Below, piece by piece: positions 35,182 through 44,296 of a stretch of DNA of 55,693 nt; position 1 is the first letter of the stretch; each line of letters opens with the position of its first letter. A program made the translations under genes and the position numbers. This DNA is from Bacteroidota bacterium. GTDB lineage: Bacteria > Bacteroidota > Bacteroidia > Chitinophagales > Chitinophagaceae. The DNA lies in contig VGGR01000009.1 in NCBI GenBank assembly GCA_016868585.1, forward strand, positions 1 to 55,693. Reading direction: 5' to 3'. The notes under the pieces are model-generated. The model was not told the origin of the DNA and did not search any database. It worked only from the letters and a program-made list of their open reading frames with translations.

Positions 35182-38100
35182 ATGCAGAGTGTTCTAATAA
35201 CCAAAACAGTATCTATGCAACCAAACTTTACTTATCTAAAAAAGACAAGTTCTTTAATGTTGAGCCTTTTCTTTTCACTACTGTTCGTACTTCTTTCGTT
35301 TGTGACATTTGCGCAAACCTACAGCAATGGTCCGCTCTCTACTGGTACAACCTCTTCAAACGGTGCCGCTGCCCCAACTGGGTTTGCTTGGAGTGAAGTA
35401 CAAACTGGTAACACCATAGCGGGATACGGTGCTAACATTGCTACTGGGTTTTCAGTAGCAGATAATTTTTCTGTGATTGGCTCCTGGGCCGTAAGCAAAA
35501 TGACTTTCTTTGCATATTCAACTGGATATGCAGGGACTACATCCCCTTTTAATAACGTCAGGGTTGCTATCTACAACACAGATCCATCTGTTGGCAACCC
35601 AACTCCGGTTTTTGGTGATAGAACTACCAACCGCTTTTTAGCCAGTTCTTCCGCTTCCATGTACCGCATTTTTAATGCACAACCAGGTACCACACGGCAT
35701 ATTTTCGCGATTGAAGCGACTGTTTCAGTTACACTGACTACGGGGAATTATTGGGTTGAGTGGAGTGTAGGTGGGCCGGCCTCTAATTTTTGTCCTAATG
35801 TAACTATTGTTGGTTCTCAGTTTCCTCCTGGCGGAAATGCAAAGCAAAGAAGTGCCGCCGGCGCTTGGACTTCTTTACTTGATGGTGTTAACCCTCAAGA
35901 AATGCCTTTTATTATTAATTATTTCACTACTCCATGCGCTGGTACACCTGCACCCGGAAATACAGTTTCTTCCGTTACTACTGTTTGCCCTGCAATAAAT
36001 TTCAATTTGTCCTTACAGAATCCTACCATCGGTTCAGGTGTGACTTATCAATGGCAGTCTTCTGCTGATGGAACCACCTGGACAACTGTTACTGGAGCAA
36101 CAAACTCAACTTATTCGACTAATCAAACAGCAGCAAGATATTACCGTTGCCAAGTAACTTGCTCCGGAAATACAGGCACATCAACGCCTGTTCTAGTTGC
36201 ACTTTCGCCTCCCACTTCTTGTTATTGTCTAGCGGGAGCAACCAGCATTGCTTTTGAAAAAATCTCAAATGTTACATTTGGAACTATTAATAATAACTCA
36301 ACTTCAACAGCTGGGTATGAAAACTTTACTTCACTATCCACAAACGTGATTGCTGGTCAAACTTTACCCATCTCAGTTTCTATATCAGGCGCATTCTCAT
36401 CAGATGAAGTTCGTGTATGGATTGATTTCAATCAGGATGGCGACTTCTTTGATGCAGGTGAAGCAGTGTATGTCTCTGCACGTGGATTTGGGCCTCATGT
36501 AGGTAACATAACCATTTCTGGTTCTGCTACATTGGGTGCCACACGCATGCGTGTACGCATGCATGATGCGGCTGCTGGTCCGAACATTACACCCTGTGGA
36601 AATTCTACCTACGGTCAGGTTGAAGATTATACGGTTAACATTCAACCCTGTGTGCAGAATGCTTTCACCGTACAGCCTGCTAATGCAACGACTACCTGTG
36701 GTGGTAATGCCACTTTCACAGTTGCGGCCTCTGGCTCAGTACCTCTCTTCACTTGGCAGTTCAGAACTAGCCCAACTGCTGCATGGCAGGAATTGCCAAA
36801 TGGCGGTGTGGTAAGTGGTGCCACAACTTCAACATTAACATTTACAAACGTACCGACTACCTGGAGCGGTTACGAAATCAGAAGTATTCTCCGCGGACCT
36901 TGCACAGGTGTAACGCCTAGCAACAGCGCAACGTTTACAGTTAACCCTGTTCAGACAAATGTTAGCCCTGCTTCTGCCACCATTTGCCGTGGCGATCTTC
37001 AGCGTTTGACCATCACCAACTTTGCTTCCACATCCGCGCCAATGACCTCTACATTTACATCAACGGATGTGCCTAAGGCAATACCTGACGCAAATGCTGC
37101 TGGAAATTCAAGTAATATTACTGTTGCCGGTCTTCCTGCCGGTGCAACAATCACTAACCTGGCTGTTAAATTCAGCATACCTGATCACACATGGCCTGGT
37201 GACTTGGCAATTGCTTTGCGTGCTCCTAATGGACAAGTATTAAATCTTGATTATTACATTAGTAATACAGGATATGGTCCTGGAAACGGAATGGTCAATA
37301 CCGTGATTAGTTCATTGGGTACCGCAGCATTATCATCAGCTGTTTCTCCGTTTACGGGCACGTTCCGTGCGGATCGTTATGCTACTGCTCAGGCATCTAC
37401 TTCTGGTATGCCAGTTACAACAACAAGCTGGGCTGCTTTATACGGGCCTGCTGCTGGTACTTATACACTAGCCCTGCGTGATAGTTATGGTGGTGACATT
37501 GGTACATTGACTGCATGGTCAGTTGCTGTTACGTATGTGATCCCAAGCTATGGTGAGGGTGTATGGACAGCTACTCCTGCAGCAGTAGGGACCATGTTCT
37601 TGGATGCTGCTGGTTTAGTGGCTTACAATGGTACTCGTGAGGATACCATTTATGTTCGTCCTAATGTTAACACGTCTTACTCAGTATTCTTTAACTCTAC
37701 CATATCACCTTGTACATCAACGCCTGCTCAAGTGCCTGTTAATGTAGGGTTGCCAATCAGCAATCTGTCAGTACCTGCCACAGTTGCAACATGCGTTGGA
37801 AGCGGGTTTACAATTACCGCTACACATGATGCAATTCCTGCAACTAATGCAGCACCTATTTACCAGTGGCAGCAAAGTGCCGATGGTGGTGTAACTTGGA
37901 GCAGCATCTCCGGAGCAACTACCCCAGTATTAGCTTTGGCTTCAACCACTCAAGCGATGAATGGCATACGTTATCGTATCCTTTCACGTTCTGGCTCTTG
38001 TGTTATTGCGGCATCCGGTAGCACTACTTTGGTAGTAAATGCATTGCCATCCATTACACTTACTTCACCAACCACTAACCTGACTCCTGGTAAAACCACT

Positions 38101-38559
38101 ACAATCACAGGAATCAGCACTCCTGCTGCTGCAACATGGAGCTGGTCATTGAATGGTGCTACCATTGGTGGTACTGGAAACACGCAGGTAGTTAATATTG
38201 ACGGATTGGGCAATTATCAAGCAACAGTTCGCGACGTGAACGGTTGTGTGAACCGCTCTAATGTGCTCGCTATCGGTGCTGAGGCCTCTGACAAATTGTG
38301 GATCTATCCGAACCCAACCGCGGGTGCCTTCCAAGTTCGATATTACCATGCTGGTGATATGAATGAAAAGCGCATTATCTCCATATATAACGCTATTGGT
38401 CAGTTGGTGGCTAGTAAAACTTTTGATCTTACTTACACTTCATCTCCATACCTGAGAATGGATGTGGATCTGAGTGGTGCTGCCCGTGGAACTTACGTTG
38501 TAAAAGTTGCACATGCGTACAGCGGAAAGATTGTTGCCGGTCTTGTTCTGGTGCAGTAA
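35182..38559 (+). CDS. Large secreted multidomain protein with T9SS C-terminal sorting domain
   Basis: An ~1125-residue protein with signal peptide (ending FVTFAQ, residue ~46). By residue in order: a novel-looking N-terminal domain (~50-250), an Ig-like domain (~255-342), a GEVED domain (~348-490, with calcium-type WIDFNQDGDF), an Ig-like domain (~492-590), a P/proprotein-convertase-type domain (~645-786, IPDHTWPGDLAIALRAPNG), two more Ig-like repeats, and a type IX sorting domain (~1043-1126, IYPNPTAGAF to VVKVAHAYSGKIVAGLVLVQ). It should be exported through the outer membrane and anchored or released. No catalytic domain is seen, so adhesion or binding is likely. A second ATG (35215) gives a cleaner signal peptide. 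Confidence 0.88.
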   Translation: MQSVLITKTVSMQPNFTYLKKTSSLMLSLFFSLLFVLLSFVTFAQTYSNGPLSTGTTSSNGAAAPTGFAWSEVQTGNTIAGYGANIATGFSVADNFSVIGSWAVSKMTFFAYSTGYAGTTSPFNNVRVAIYNTDPSVGNPTPVFGDRTTNRFLASSSASMYRIFNAQPGTTRHIFAIEATVSVTLTTGNYWVEWSVGGPASNFCPNVTIVGSQFPPGGNAKQRSAAGAWTSLLDGVNPQEMPFIINYFTTPCAGTPAPGNTVSSVTTVCPAINFNLSLQNPTIGSGVTYQWQSSADGTTWTTVTGATNSTYSTNQTAARYYRCQVTCSGNTGTSTPVLVALSPPTSCYCLAGATSIAFEKISNVTFGTINNNSTSTAGYENFTSLSTNVIAGQTLPISVSISGAFSSDEVRVWIDFNQDGDFFDAGEAVYVSARGFGPHVGNITISGSATLGATRMRVRMHDAAAGPNITPCGNSTYGQVEDYTVNIQPCVQNAFTVQPANATTTCGGNATFTVAASGSVPLFTWQFRTSPTAAWQELPNGGVVSGATTSTLTFTNVPTTWSGYEIRSILRGPCTGVTPSNSATFTVNPVQTNVSPASATICRGDLQRLTITNFASTSAPMTSTFTSTDVPKAIPDANAAGNSSNITVAGLPAGATITNLAVKFSIPDHTWPGDLAIALRAPNGQVLNLDYYISNTGYGPGNGMVNTVISSLGTAALSSAVSPFTGTFRADRYATAQASTSGMPVTTTSWAALYGPAAGTYTLALRDSYGGDIGTLTAWSVAVTYVIPSYGEGVWTATPAAVGTMFLDAAGLVAYNGTREDTIYVRPNVNTSYSVFFNSTISPCTSTPAQVPVNVGLPISNLSVPATVATCVGSGFTITATHDAIPATNAAPIYQWQQSADGGVTWSSISGATTPVLALASTTQAMNGIRYRILSRSGSCVIAASGSTTLVVNALPSITLTSPTTNLTPGKTTTITGISTPAAATWSWSLNGATIGGTGNTQVVNIDGLGNYQATVRDVNGCVNRSNVLAIGAEASDKLWIYPNPTAGAFQVRYYHAGDMNEKRIISIYNAIGQLVASKTFDLTYTSSPYLRMDVDLSGAARGTYVVKVAHAYSGKIVAGLVLVQ

Positions 38560-38582
38560 TCTTTCTGCAGTAAACTAAAACC

Positions 38583-38613
38583 AAAAGCCCCTGGAAAACC
38601 AGGGGCTTTTTTT
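38583..38613. terminator. Bidirectional Rho-independent terminator
   Basis: A perfect 12-bp stem AAAAGCCCCTGG/CCAGGGGCTTTT with an AAAA loop and a T7 run, 23 bp after the T9SS protein stop. On the opposite strand it would also end the convergent pgi transcript. Confidence 0.9.
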
Positions 38614-38689
38614 GGCCTATAGGAGAACACGTTAAAGTAATCGTGTAAATGGCAAGGGTAAGTTAGCAGGGGATCTGAAGCCGCTGGAA

Positions 38690-40339
38690 TTATCGCATTT
38701 TTTTATAGGCATTAATAAGCCCATTAGTAGAGGAGTCATGACTCTTTATTGGCTTATCGTCTTGCAACTCAGGAAGGATTTTATTGGCTAATTGTTTGCC
38801 AAGTTCTACTCCCCATTGGTCAAAACTATAGATGTTCCAAATAACGCCCTGTGTAAAAATTTTATGTTCATACAGGGCTATTAACTCTCCCAAAGTAAAG
38901 GGGGTTAATTTTTTAACCAGTATTGAGTTGGTGGGTTTATTTCCTTTAAAAACTTTAAAGGGTGTCAACTTTTGTATGGCCGCTGAGCTAATCCCTTGCT
39001 TCATCAGTTCCTGCTTTACTGCCGAAGCTGATTTTCCATGCAACAGTGCCGCTGTTTGCGCAAAAAAATTGCTCATCAATTTTTGATGATGGTCCCCAAT
39101 GGGATTATGCGATTGCGCAGCAGCAATAAAGTCGCAAGGGATTAGCGGGGTTCCTTGATGAATCAGTTGGTAAAAGGCATGTTGCCCGTTGGTGCCTGGC
39201 TCTCCCCAAATGATAGGGCCCGTTGCGTAAGAAACAGGCTTGCCGCTTCGGTCAATTTGTTTTCCATTACTTTCCATATTTCCTTGTTGGAAATAGGCAG
39301 GAAATCGATGAAGGTATTGGTCATAAGGCAGGATGGCTTCGGTCTGTGCACCAAAAAAATTGGTATACCATATTCCCAGCAAGGCCATAATTACCGGCAT
39401 ATTTTCTTTTAGAGGAGCATTCTTAAAGTGATTATCCATATGATGTGCCCCCTTAAGAAGCTCAGCAAAGGAATCAAAACCAATGGAAAGTGCAATGGAA
39501 AGGCCTATGGCACTCCAAAGTGAGTAGCGTCCTCCCACCCAATCCCAAAAAGTAAACCTATTTCTACTATCAATACCAAACCTTAACACTTCCTTCTCAT
39601 TTGTGCTCAATGCCACAAAATGTTTGGCTATATGAGTTTCCTTTTTTGCTTTCTTCAAAAACCATTCCCTTGCTGTAAATGCATTGGTCATGGTCTCTTG
39701 TGTGGTAAATGTTTTTGATGCAATTAGAAAAAGTGTCTCAGCAGGGTCGAGTTTTTTCAAGGTTTCGGCTATATGGCTTCCATCCACATTAGAAACAAAA
39801 AAGGTCTCGATTCCCTTTTTCCAATAGGGTTTAAGTGCTTCGGTAACCATTAGTGGCCCTAAGTCGCTACCCCCGATTCCAATGTTTACAATATACTTGA
39901 TCCGCTTACCTGTATAGCCCCGGTGCTTGCCCAGATGGATACGATCGCAAAAAATTTTCATCTGACGTAGCACTTTCTTTACCTCGGGCATTACATTTTT
40001 TCCTTCCACCAATACGGGTTGCTTGCTAAAATTCCGAAGTGCAGTATGCAGCACGGCTCTATGTTCAGTTGCATTAATGGCAGCACCTGAAAACAACAAG
40101 GACCTGGATGCTTCCAGCTGGCACTCGGTTGCCAACGCCACCAGTAAGTCCATGGTTGTCTCTGTAATCCTGTTTTTAGAATAATCTAACACCAAGTCTT
40201 TTGCCGAGCAGGAGAATTTGTTAAATCGGTTCGGGTCATTTGCAAAAAGATGCTGCAGCGTTTTGTGCTTATGCTGCTTATAATGAACCCGTAATTTTTC
40301 CCAAGCAATGGTTTTTGCTGGATTAATGGCCGGCAACAT
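38690..40339 (-). CDS. pgi: Glucose-6-phosphate isomerase
   Basis: A 549-residue E. coli-length PGI that interconverts glucose-6-P and fructose-6-P. Seen: [14 protein letters not shown] (phosphate loop), [10 protein letters not shown], the PGI signature 1 region [15 protein letters not shown], and the second signature [18 protein letters not shown] near the C-terminus. Its start overlaps the threonine aldolase gene by 17 bp, so the two are cotranscribed. Confidence 0.97.
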   Translation of the reverse strand: MLPAINPAKTIAWEKLRVHYKQHKHKTLQHLFANDPNRFNKFSCSAKDLVLDYSKNRITETTMDLLVALATECQLEASRSLLFSGAAINATEHRAVLHTALRNFSKQPVLVEGKNVMPEVKKVLRQMKIFCDRIHLGKHRGYTGKRIKYIVNIGIGGSDLGPLMVTEALKPYWKKGIETFFVSNVDGSHIAETLKKLDPAETLFLIASKTFTTQETMTNAFTAREWFLKKAKKETHIAKHFVALSTNEKEVLRFGIDSRNRFTFWDWVGGRYSLWSAIGLSIALSIGFDSFAELLKGAHHMDNHFKNAPLKENMPVIMALLGIWYTNFFGAQTEAILPYDQYLHRFPAYFQQGNMESNGKQIDRSGKPVSYATGPIIWGEPGTNGQHAFYQLIHQGTPLIPCDFIAAAQSHNPIGDHHQKLMSNFFAQTAALLHGKSASAVKQELMKQGISSAAIQKLTPFKVFKGNKPTNSILVKKLTPFTLGELIALYEHKIFTQGVIWNIYSFDQWGVELGKQLANKILPELQDDKPIKSHDSSTNGLINAYKKMR

Positions 40340-41366
40340 GGTTCAATCTTTTTAATTCTTCTACAGTTTTATCAATCATAGCGGGTGTAATATCCAGGTG
40401 TGTGACAAGCCTAACTCGATTGGGGGCTATCGCGTAAGCTAAAATACTTTTTTCCTTCATGCTACTCACTAGTGCAGGGGCTGGCAGCTCATCTTGTAAT
40501 TCAAAAATTACAATATTTGTTTCAACAGGTAAAACGGTCTTTACAAAGGGCAATGTTAACAGAGTGGACTCAAGCACTGTTGCGTGTATATGATCGGTCC
40601 TAAGGCGTTCCAAATGGTTATCCAATGCGTAAATCCCTGCTGCGGCCAGATAACCAGCCTGCCGCATCCCCCCACCAAAAACCTTACGAATTCTTCGGGC
40701 CTTTTTTATGAAACTACTGTTACCCACCAATAAACTTCCAACGGGACAACCTAGGCTTTTGCTGAGACAAACTGAAATACTGTCAAAAACCTGACCATAT
40801 TGTAGGGCTGATTCATTTTTTGCAATTAGCGCATTCCAAAGTCTGGCTCCATCCAAGTGCAAAGCCAATTGATTTTTATTGCATACTGTGCGAATTTGCT
40901 GAATTTCGGCAAAATCGTAGCAGCTTCCGCCTCCACGATTGCTGGTGTTTTCCAGCGACACCAGTCTGCTAATTGGACGATGCACATCGTCAGGTTGAAT
41001 GGCAGATTCAATTTGTGATGCGGTTATTCGTCCGTAATTTCCTGCCAAGAGTTTTACAGAACAAAGCGCATTGAAAGCAATACCACCCCCCTCGTATTGA
41101 TAAATGTGCGAGGTTTCGTCACAAATGATTTCATCGCCAGGCTGAGTATGGCATTTAATGGAAATTTGGTTTGTCATGGTGCCTGAGGGGCAAAAAATGG
41201 CTGCCTGCATTCCAAATAATTCAGCTGTTTTTCTTTCTAATGCATTGATCGAGGGGTCCTCTCCAAACACGTCATCGCCAACCGCTGCTTGTTGCATGGC
41301 TGCTTCCATACCAGGTGTGGGTTTAGTGACGGTGTCGGACCTGAAATCAATTCTCAAATCTTGCAT
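40323..41366 (-). CDS. ltaE: Low-specificity L-threonine aldolase
   Basis: A 347-residue PLP enzyme of fold type I that cleaves L-threonine to glycine and acetaldehyde. Family features: [12 protein letters not shown] at the N-terminus, [25 protein letters not shown], and the PLP lysine in [14 protein letters not shown]. First gene of a two-gene unit with pgi (17-bp overlap). It diverges from yajQ with a 48-bp gap. Confidence 0.92.
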   Translation of the reverse strand: MQDLRIDFRSDTVTKPTPGMEAAMQQAAVGDDVFGEDPSINALERKTAELFGMQAAIFCPSGTMTNQISIKCHTQPGDEIICDETSHIYQYEGGGIAFNALCSVKLLAGNYGRITASQIESAIQPDDVHRPISRLVSLENTSNRGGGSCYDFAEIQQIRTVCNKNQLALHLDGARLWNALIAKNESALQYGQVFDSISVCLSKSLGCPVGSLLVGNSSFIKKARRIRKVFGGGMRQAGYLAAAGIYALDNHLERLRTDHIHATVLESTLLTLPFVKTVLPVETNIVIFELQDELPAPALVSSMKEKSILAYAIAPNRVRLVTHLDITPAMIDKTVEELKRLNHVAGH

Positions 41367-41391
41367 ATCCGCAAGTTAGTAATCGGGCAGT

Positions 41392-41399
41392 TATCTTTG
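41392..41399 (+). promoter_or_regulatory. -7 box of yajQ
   Basis: TATCTTTG matches TAnnTTTG exactly, 15 nt upstream of the ATG. No clear -33 box at the usual spacing. Confidence 0.5.
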
Positions 41400-41414
41400 C
41401 TATAAATTCAGCAT

Positions 41415-41906
41415 ATGCCATCATTTGACATCGTTAGCAAAGTGGAGTTACAGGCATTGGATAATGCGGTAAATGTTACCACTCGCGAAATTTCTAATCG
41501 CTTCGATTTTAAAGGGACCCATGTGGTAGTGGAACTCGATAAAAAGACATTCCAGCTAAAATTAGAGGCAGAGGGCGATATGAAAATACGTCAGCTAATT
41601 GATGTGTTGATAAGCCGAGCCAACAAACAAGGTATTGCTCCTGAAGCTTTTGATCTCTCCAAGGAGGGGGTGCAAAGCGGAAGGATATGGCGGAAGGACG
41701 TGAAAGTTCGAAATGGGCTGGCGCAGGAAGACGCTAAAAAGATTGTCAAATTGGTGAAAGATGCAGGTTTGAAAGTGCAAGCTGCTATTCAGGATGATTT
41801 AGTAAGGGTGACGGGTAAGAAAATTGATGACTTACAGTCTGTCATTCAGCTGTGCAGGACCACTGATCTGGGCTTGCCTATGCAGTTTGTGAATATGAGG
41901 GATTGA
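41415..41906 (+). CDS. yajQ: YajQ family nucleotide-binding protein
   Basis: A 163-residue protein opening PSFDIVSKVELQALDNAV, with NRFDFKG and the C-terminal DLGLPMQFVNMRD, all diagnostic of YajQ. The family has two RRM-like ferredoxin folds and in some species binds cyclic di-GMP and acts on transcription; whether that holds in Bacteroidota is untested here. Monocistronic, with its own promoter box. Confidence 0.93.
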   Translation: MPSFDIVSKVELQALDNAVNVTTREISNRFDFKGTHVVVELDKKTFQLKLEAEGDMKIRQLIDVLISRANKQGIAPEAFDLSKEGVQSGRIWRKDVKVRNGLAQEDAKKIVKLVKDAGLKVQAAIQDDLVRVTGKKIDDLQSVIQLCRTTDLGLPMQFVNMRD

Positions 41907-41938
41907 TTTGGCTATTGTGCCTTTGCATTGTAAATTTG
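41907..41938 (+). promoter_or_regulatory. Promoter of rpmE2
   Basis: TTTG (41907-41910), 20 bp, then TAAATTTG (41931-41938) fits the Bacteroidota promoter. The -33 box lies just past the yajQ stop codon. Predicted transcript start near 41945. Confidence 0.65.
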
Positions 41939-41957
41939 CATCCCGCAATTAATTCAT

Positions 41958-41977
41958 CTTACGGCAAAATCCGTAAG
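41958..41977 (+). promoter_or_regulatory. Hairpin in the rpmE2 5' leader
   Basis: A perfect 7-bp stem CTTACGG/CCGTAAG with a 6-nt CAAAAT loop sits in the ~53-nt leader, 20 nt before the ATG. No U-run follows, so it is not a normal terminator. Ribosomal protein leaders often bind the encoded protein; autoregulation by L31 is inference. Confidence 0.5.
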
Positions 41978-41997
41978 GCCTTAAAAATCATAGTTTT

Positions 41998-42258
41998 ATG
42001 AAACAAGGAATTCACCCTGAGAGCTATCGTCTGGTGGTTTTCAAAGACATGAGTAACGGTCATACTTTTCTTAGTCGCTCCACTGCTGCCTCTAAAGAGA
42101 TGGTAAAATGGGAGGATGGAAATGAATATCCACTCATTAAGTTGGAGATTTCCAACATGTCTCACCCCTTCTTTACTGGTAAGAATATGTTGGTAGATTC
42201 GGCAGGTCGTATTGATAAGTTCAAAAAGAAATACGCTGCCAAAAAAATAAACAAGTAG
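41998..42258 (+). CDS. rpmE2: 50S ribosomal protein L31 type B
   Basis: An 86-residue L31 of the zinc-free type: no CxxC pair, with the insertion and ending [25 protein letters not shown]. In species with two L31 genes this form replaces the zinc-binding form under zinc starvation; in many Bacteroidota it is the only L31. Monocistronic, with its own promoter, structured leader and terminator. Confidence 0.96.
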   Translation: MKQGIHPESYRLVVFKDMSNGHTFLSRSTAASKEMVKWEDGNEYPLIKLEISNMSHPFFTGKNMLVDSAGRIDKFKKKYAAKKINK

Positions 42259-42267
42259 TAAGTATTG

Positions 42268-42298
42268 AAAACGCCCTGCTCCTGTGGGGCGTTTTTAT
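42268..42298 (+). terminator. Rho-independent terminator of rpmE2
   Basis: The stem AAAACGCCC / GGGCGTTTT (offset by one G) has a ~9-nt loop and is followed by TTTTTATTT, 10 nt past the stop. Confidence 0.82.
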
Positions 42299-42335
42299 TT
42301 AATAGACTATCCGCATTCTCATTATTTTTACTGTT

Positions 42336-43520
42336 GTGGGAAATAAGTACATCATTTTCACAGAAGAGTTTTGTCAGCCAGTTCTGCTGTATCCCTTTTC
42401 CCTAACCCGTCAACTTCAAGATATTCGGGTTGGCATATTAACCATTCGTGAAAAATGGGAGCGGTCCTTAAAATGGACATCTTTTGATAAAGCATTGGAC
42501 AGCTACAAGGATAATTCCAGAAGTGTGCAACTAAGTCAAATCAAAAAAGGGGATACCTGGTTTTTACTTCATGCCAATATTTTGCCCACCTCAGCTTTGG
42601 TAAATGGAATTAAAAAAATGCATCCGGGAGATTGTTTGCTGGACCAACAGGGTAGTCCATTTATGTATTGCTTTACGCATCAGCAGTTGGATAAAAATCA
42701 GCGTATCCAAATCAAGCGAACAATTGCATTTAAAAAACCTATTAAACAGTTAATGTATCCTTGGGATTTGGTTAGCATAAATGCAACTGCCGTTCAAGAT
42801 GATTTCCGGTTGCTTACGAAAGGCCGAAATTCTGCGCCTATTTCAACATCTAATCGAATTTGGAATGCAAAAATGATATTTGTTGAAAAAGGGGCAAAGG
42901 TAGAGGGAGCCTTTATTAACGCAACCGAGGGTCCTGTTTATATTGGAGCTAATGCCGTAGTCATGGAAGGCGCCATGTTAAGGGGCCCCTTGGCCGTTGG
43001 AGAAGGGGCTTGCATTAAGATGGGGACAAAGATCTATGGGGCTACCACTATTGGTCCTCATTGCGTGGTGGGGGGGGAGATAAAAAATAGTATTTTTTTA
43101 GGGTACAGCAATAAAGCACATGATGGATACATTGGAGATGCCGTGATAGGGGAGTGGTGCAATTTGGGTGCCGGTACTACAAACTCCAATATCAAAAACA
43201 ATGCAGGTCCCATACGCATTGCCACACCTCATGGAGAAGTTAATGTTGGAAGAAAATGCGGAGTGATGATGGGAGATTACGTTCGCACCAGCATCAATAC
43301 TTCCATCAATTCTGGCACCTTAATTGGGCCATGCTCCGTTTTATTGGAACCCGGGTTGTCCCCACGGATCATACCCTCTTTTTCTTGGGGACAGGATGGT
43401 ATAACACCATACAAGTGGCCTAAAGCACTGGAGGATATTAAGCATTGGAAGGCACTCAAAGAACATACGGTCAGCAGCTGGGAAGAAAAGATGTTGGAAA
43501 CTATTTATTCAATCAATTAA
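42336..43520 (+). CDS. GlmU-like sugar nucleotidyltransferase with left-handed beta-helix
   Basis: A 394-residue protein with an N-terminal domain of the NTP_transf_4 type found in Bacteroidota (LLYPFSLTRQLQDIRVGILTIREKW) and C-terminal hexapeptide repeats (~residues 190-340, such as VYIGANAVVMEGAMLRGPLAVG). It resembles GlmU in layout but lacks a classical GxGTRM nucleotide loop. Function is therefore uncertain; nucleotide-sugar or acyl transfer is likely. The start is a GTG at 42336. It lies 9 bp upstream of tpiA and is probably cotranscribed. Confidence 0.82.
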   Translation: MGNKYIIFTEEFCQPVLLYPFSLTRQLQDIRVGILTIREKWERSLKWTSFDKALDSYKDNSRSVQLSQIKKGDTWFLLHANILPTSALVNGIKKMHPGDCLLDQQGSPFMYCFTHQQLDKNQRIQIKRTIAFKKPIKQLMYPWDLVSINATAVQDDFRLLTKGRNSAPISTSNRIWNAKMIFVEKGAKVEGAFINATEGPVYIGANAVVMEGAMLRGPLAVGEGACIKMGTKIYGATTIGPHCVVGGEIKNSIFLGYSNKAHDGYIGDAVIGEWCNLGAGTTNSNIKNNAGPIRIATPHGEVNVGRKCGVMMGDYVRTSINTSINSGTLIGPCSVLLEPGLSPRIIPSFSWGQDGITPYKWPKALEDIKHWKALKEHTVSSWEEKMLETIYSIN

Positions 43521-43529
43521 CAATCTGTA

Positions 43530-44294
43530 ATGAGAAAAAAAATCGCAGCAGCCAATTGGAAAATGCATTTAAATTGGGATGAAGCGAAAGAGTTGATCAA
43601 ACAATTGCTGGATCAAAATCCAGCAATTCCTCCATTACATCAAGTTATTATTGCAGTTCCTTTTCCCTACCTTGGCATGGCCGCCCAATTAATTTCGGGA
43701 CGATCAGGTTTTGCCATAGCGGCGCAGAATTGCTATCATAAGTCTTCTGGCGCCTACACGGGAGAAGTATCCTCTTCTATGCTTGCCTCCATGGCTATTC
43801 GGTATTGCATTATAGGTCATAGCGAACGCAGAAAATATCAACAAGAAACCCCTGCCCAGTTATCGGAAAAATTACAGCTATGTTTTAGTCAGGCCATTAC
43901 CCCCATTTTTTGTTGTGGCGAACCATTGACCATTAGAGAGAACGGAGATCCTTGTGATTATGTAAGAAGCCAACTAAGTGACTCTTTATTTCCATTAACT
44001 CCCGAACAGATAGCCCAACTCATTATTGCATATGAACCAATTTGGGCCATTGGGACTGGCAAAACCGCATCTTCAGCGCAGGCGCAGGAAATGCACCTGG
44101 CAATTCGTAATTATCTTACCTCAACTTATGGGAGTGTCATTGCCGAAGCCATTCCCATTTTGTACGGGGGAAGTGTAAAGGGGAATAATGCGGATGCTAT
44201 TTTTACCAATCCCGATATTGATGGTGGATTGGTGGGTGGGGCTTCTCTGAATGCCGTAGAATTTACTGCTATTATCAATGCATTGCCTCAGTAA
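43530..44294 (+). CDS. tpiA: Triosephosphate isomerase
   Basis: A 254-residue TIM barrel interconverting DHAP and glyceraldehyde-3-P. Catalytic residues are visible: Lys in ANWKMH, His in IIGHSERR, and Glu in AYEPIWAIGTGKTA; the phosphate-binding LYGGSVKGNN is also present. Downstream of the GlmU-like gene with a 9-bp gap. The stop codon lies 2 bp from that of pafA (convergent). Confidence 0.97.
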   Translation: MRKKIAAANWKMHLNWDEAKELIKQLLDQNPAIPPLHQVIIAVPFPYLGMAAQLISGRSGFAIAAQNCYHKSSGAYTGEVSSSMLASMAIRYCIIGHSERRKYQQETPAQLSEKLQLCFSQAITPIFCCGEPLTIRENGDPCDYVRSQLSDSLFPLTPEQIAQLIIAYEPIWAIGTGKTASSAQAQEMHLAIRNYLTSTYGSVIAEAIPILYGGSVKGNNADAIFTNPDIDGGLVGGASLNAVEFTAIINALPQ

Positions 44295-44296
44295 GG

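Noticed and set aside
36541-36560. Near-palindromic ACACGCATGCGTGT plus GCATGC repeats
   Set aside because: It lies inside the GEVED coding region and is explained by codons for Arg-Met-Arg-Val-Arg-Met; no sign of a regulatory role.
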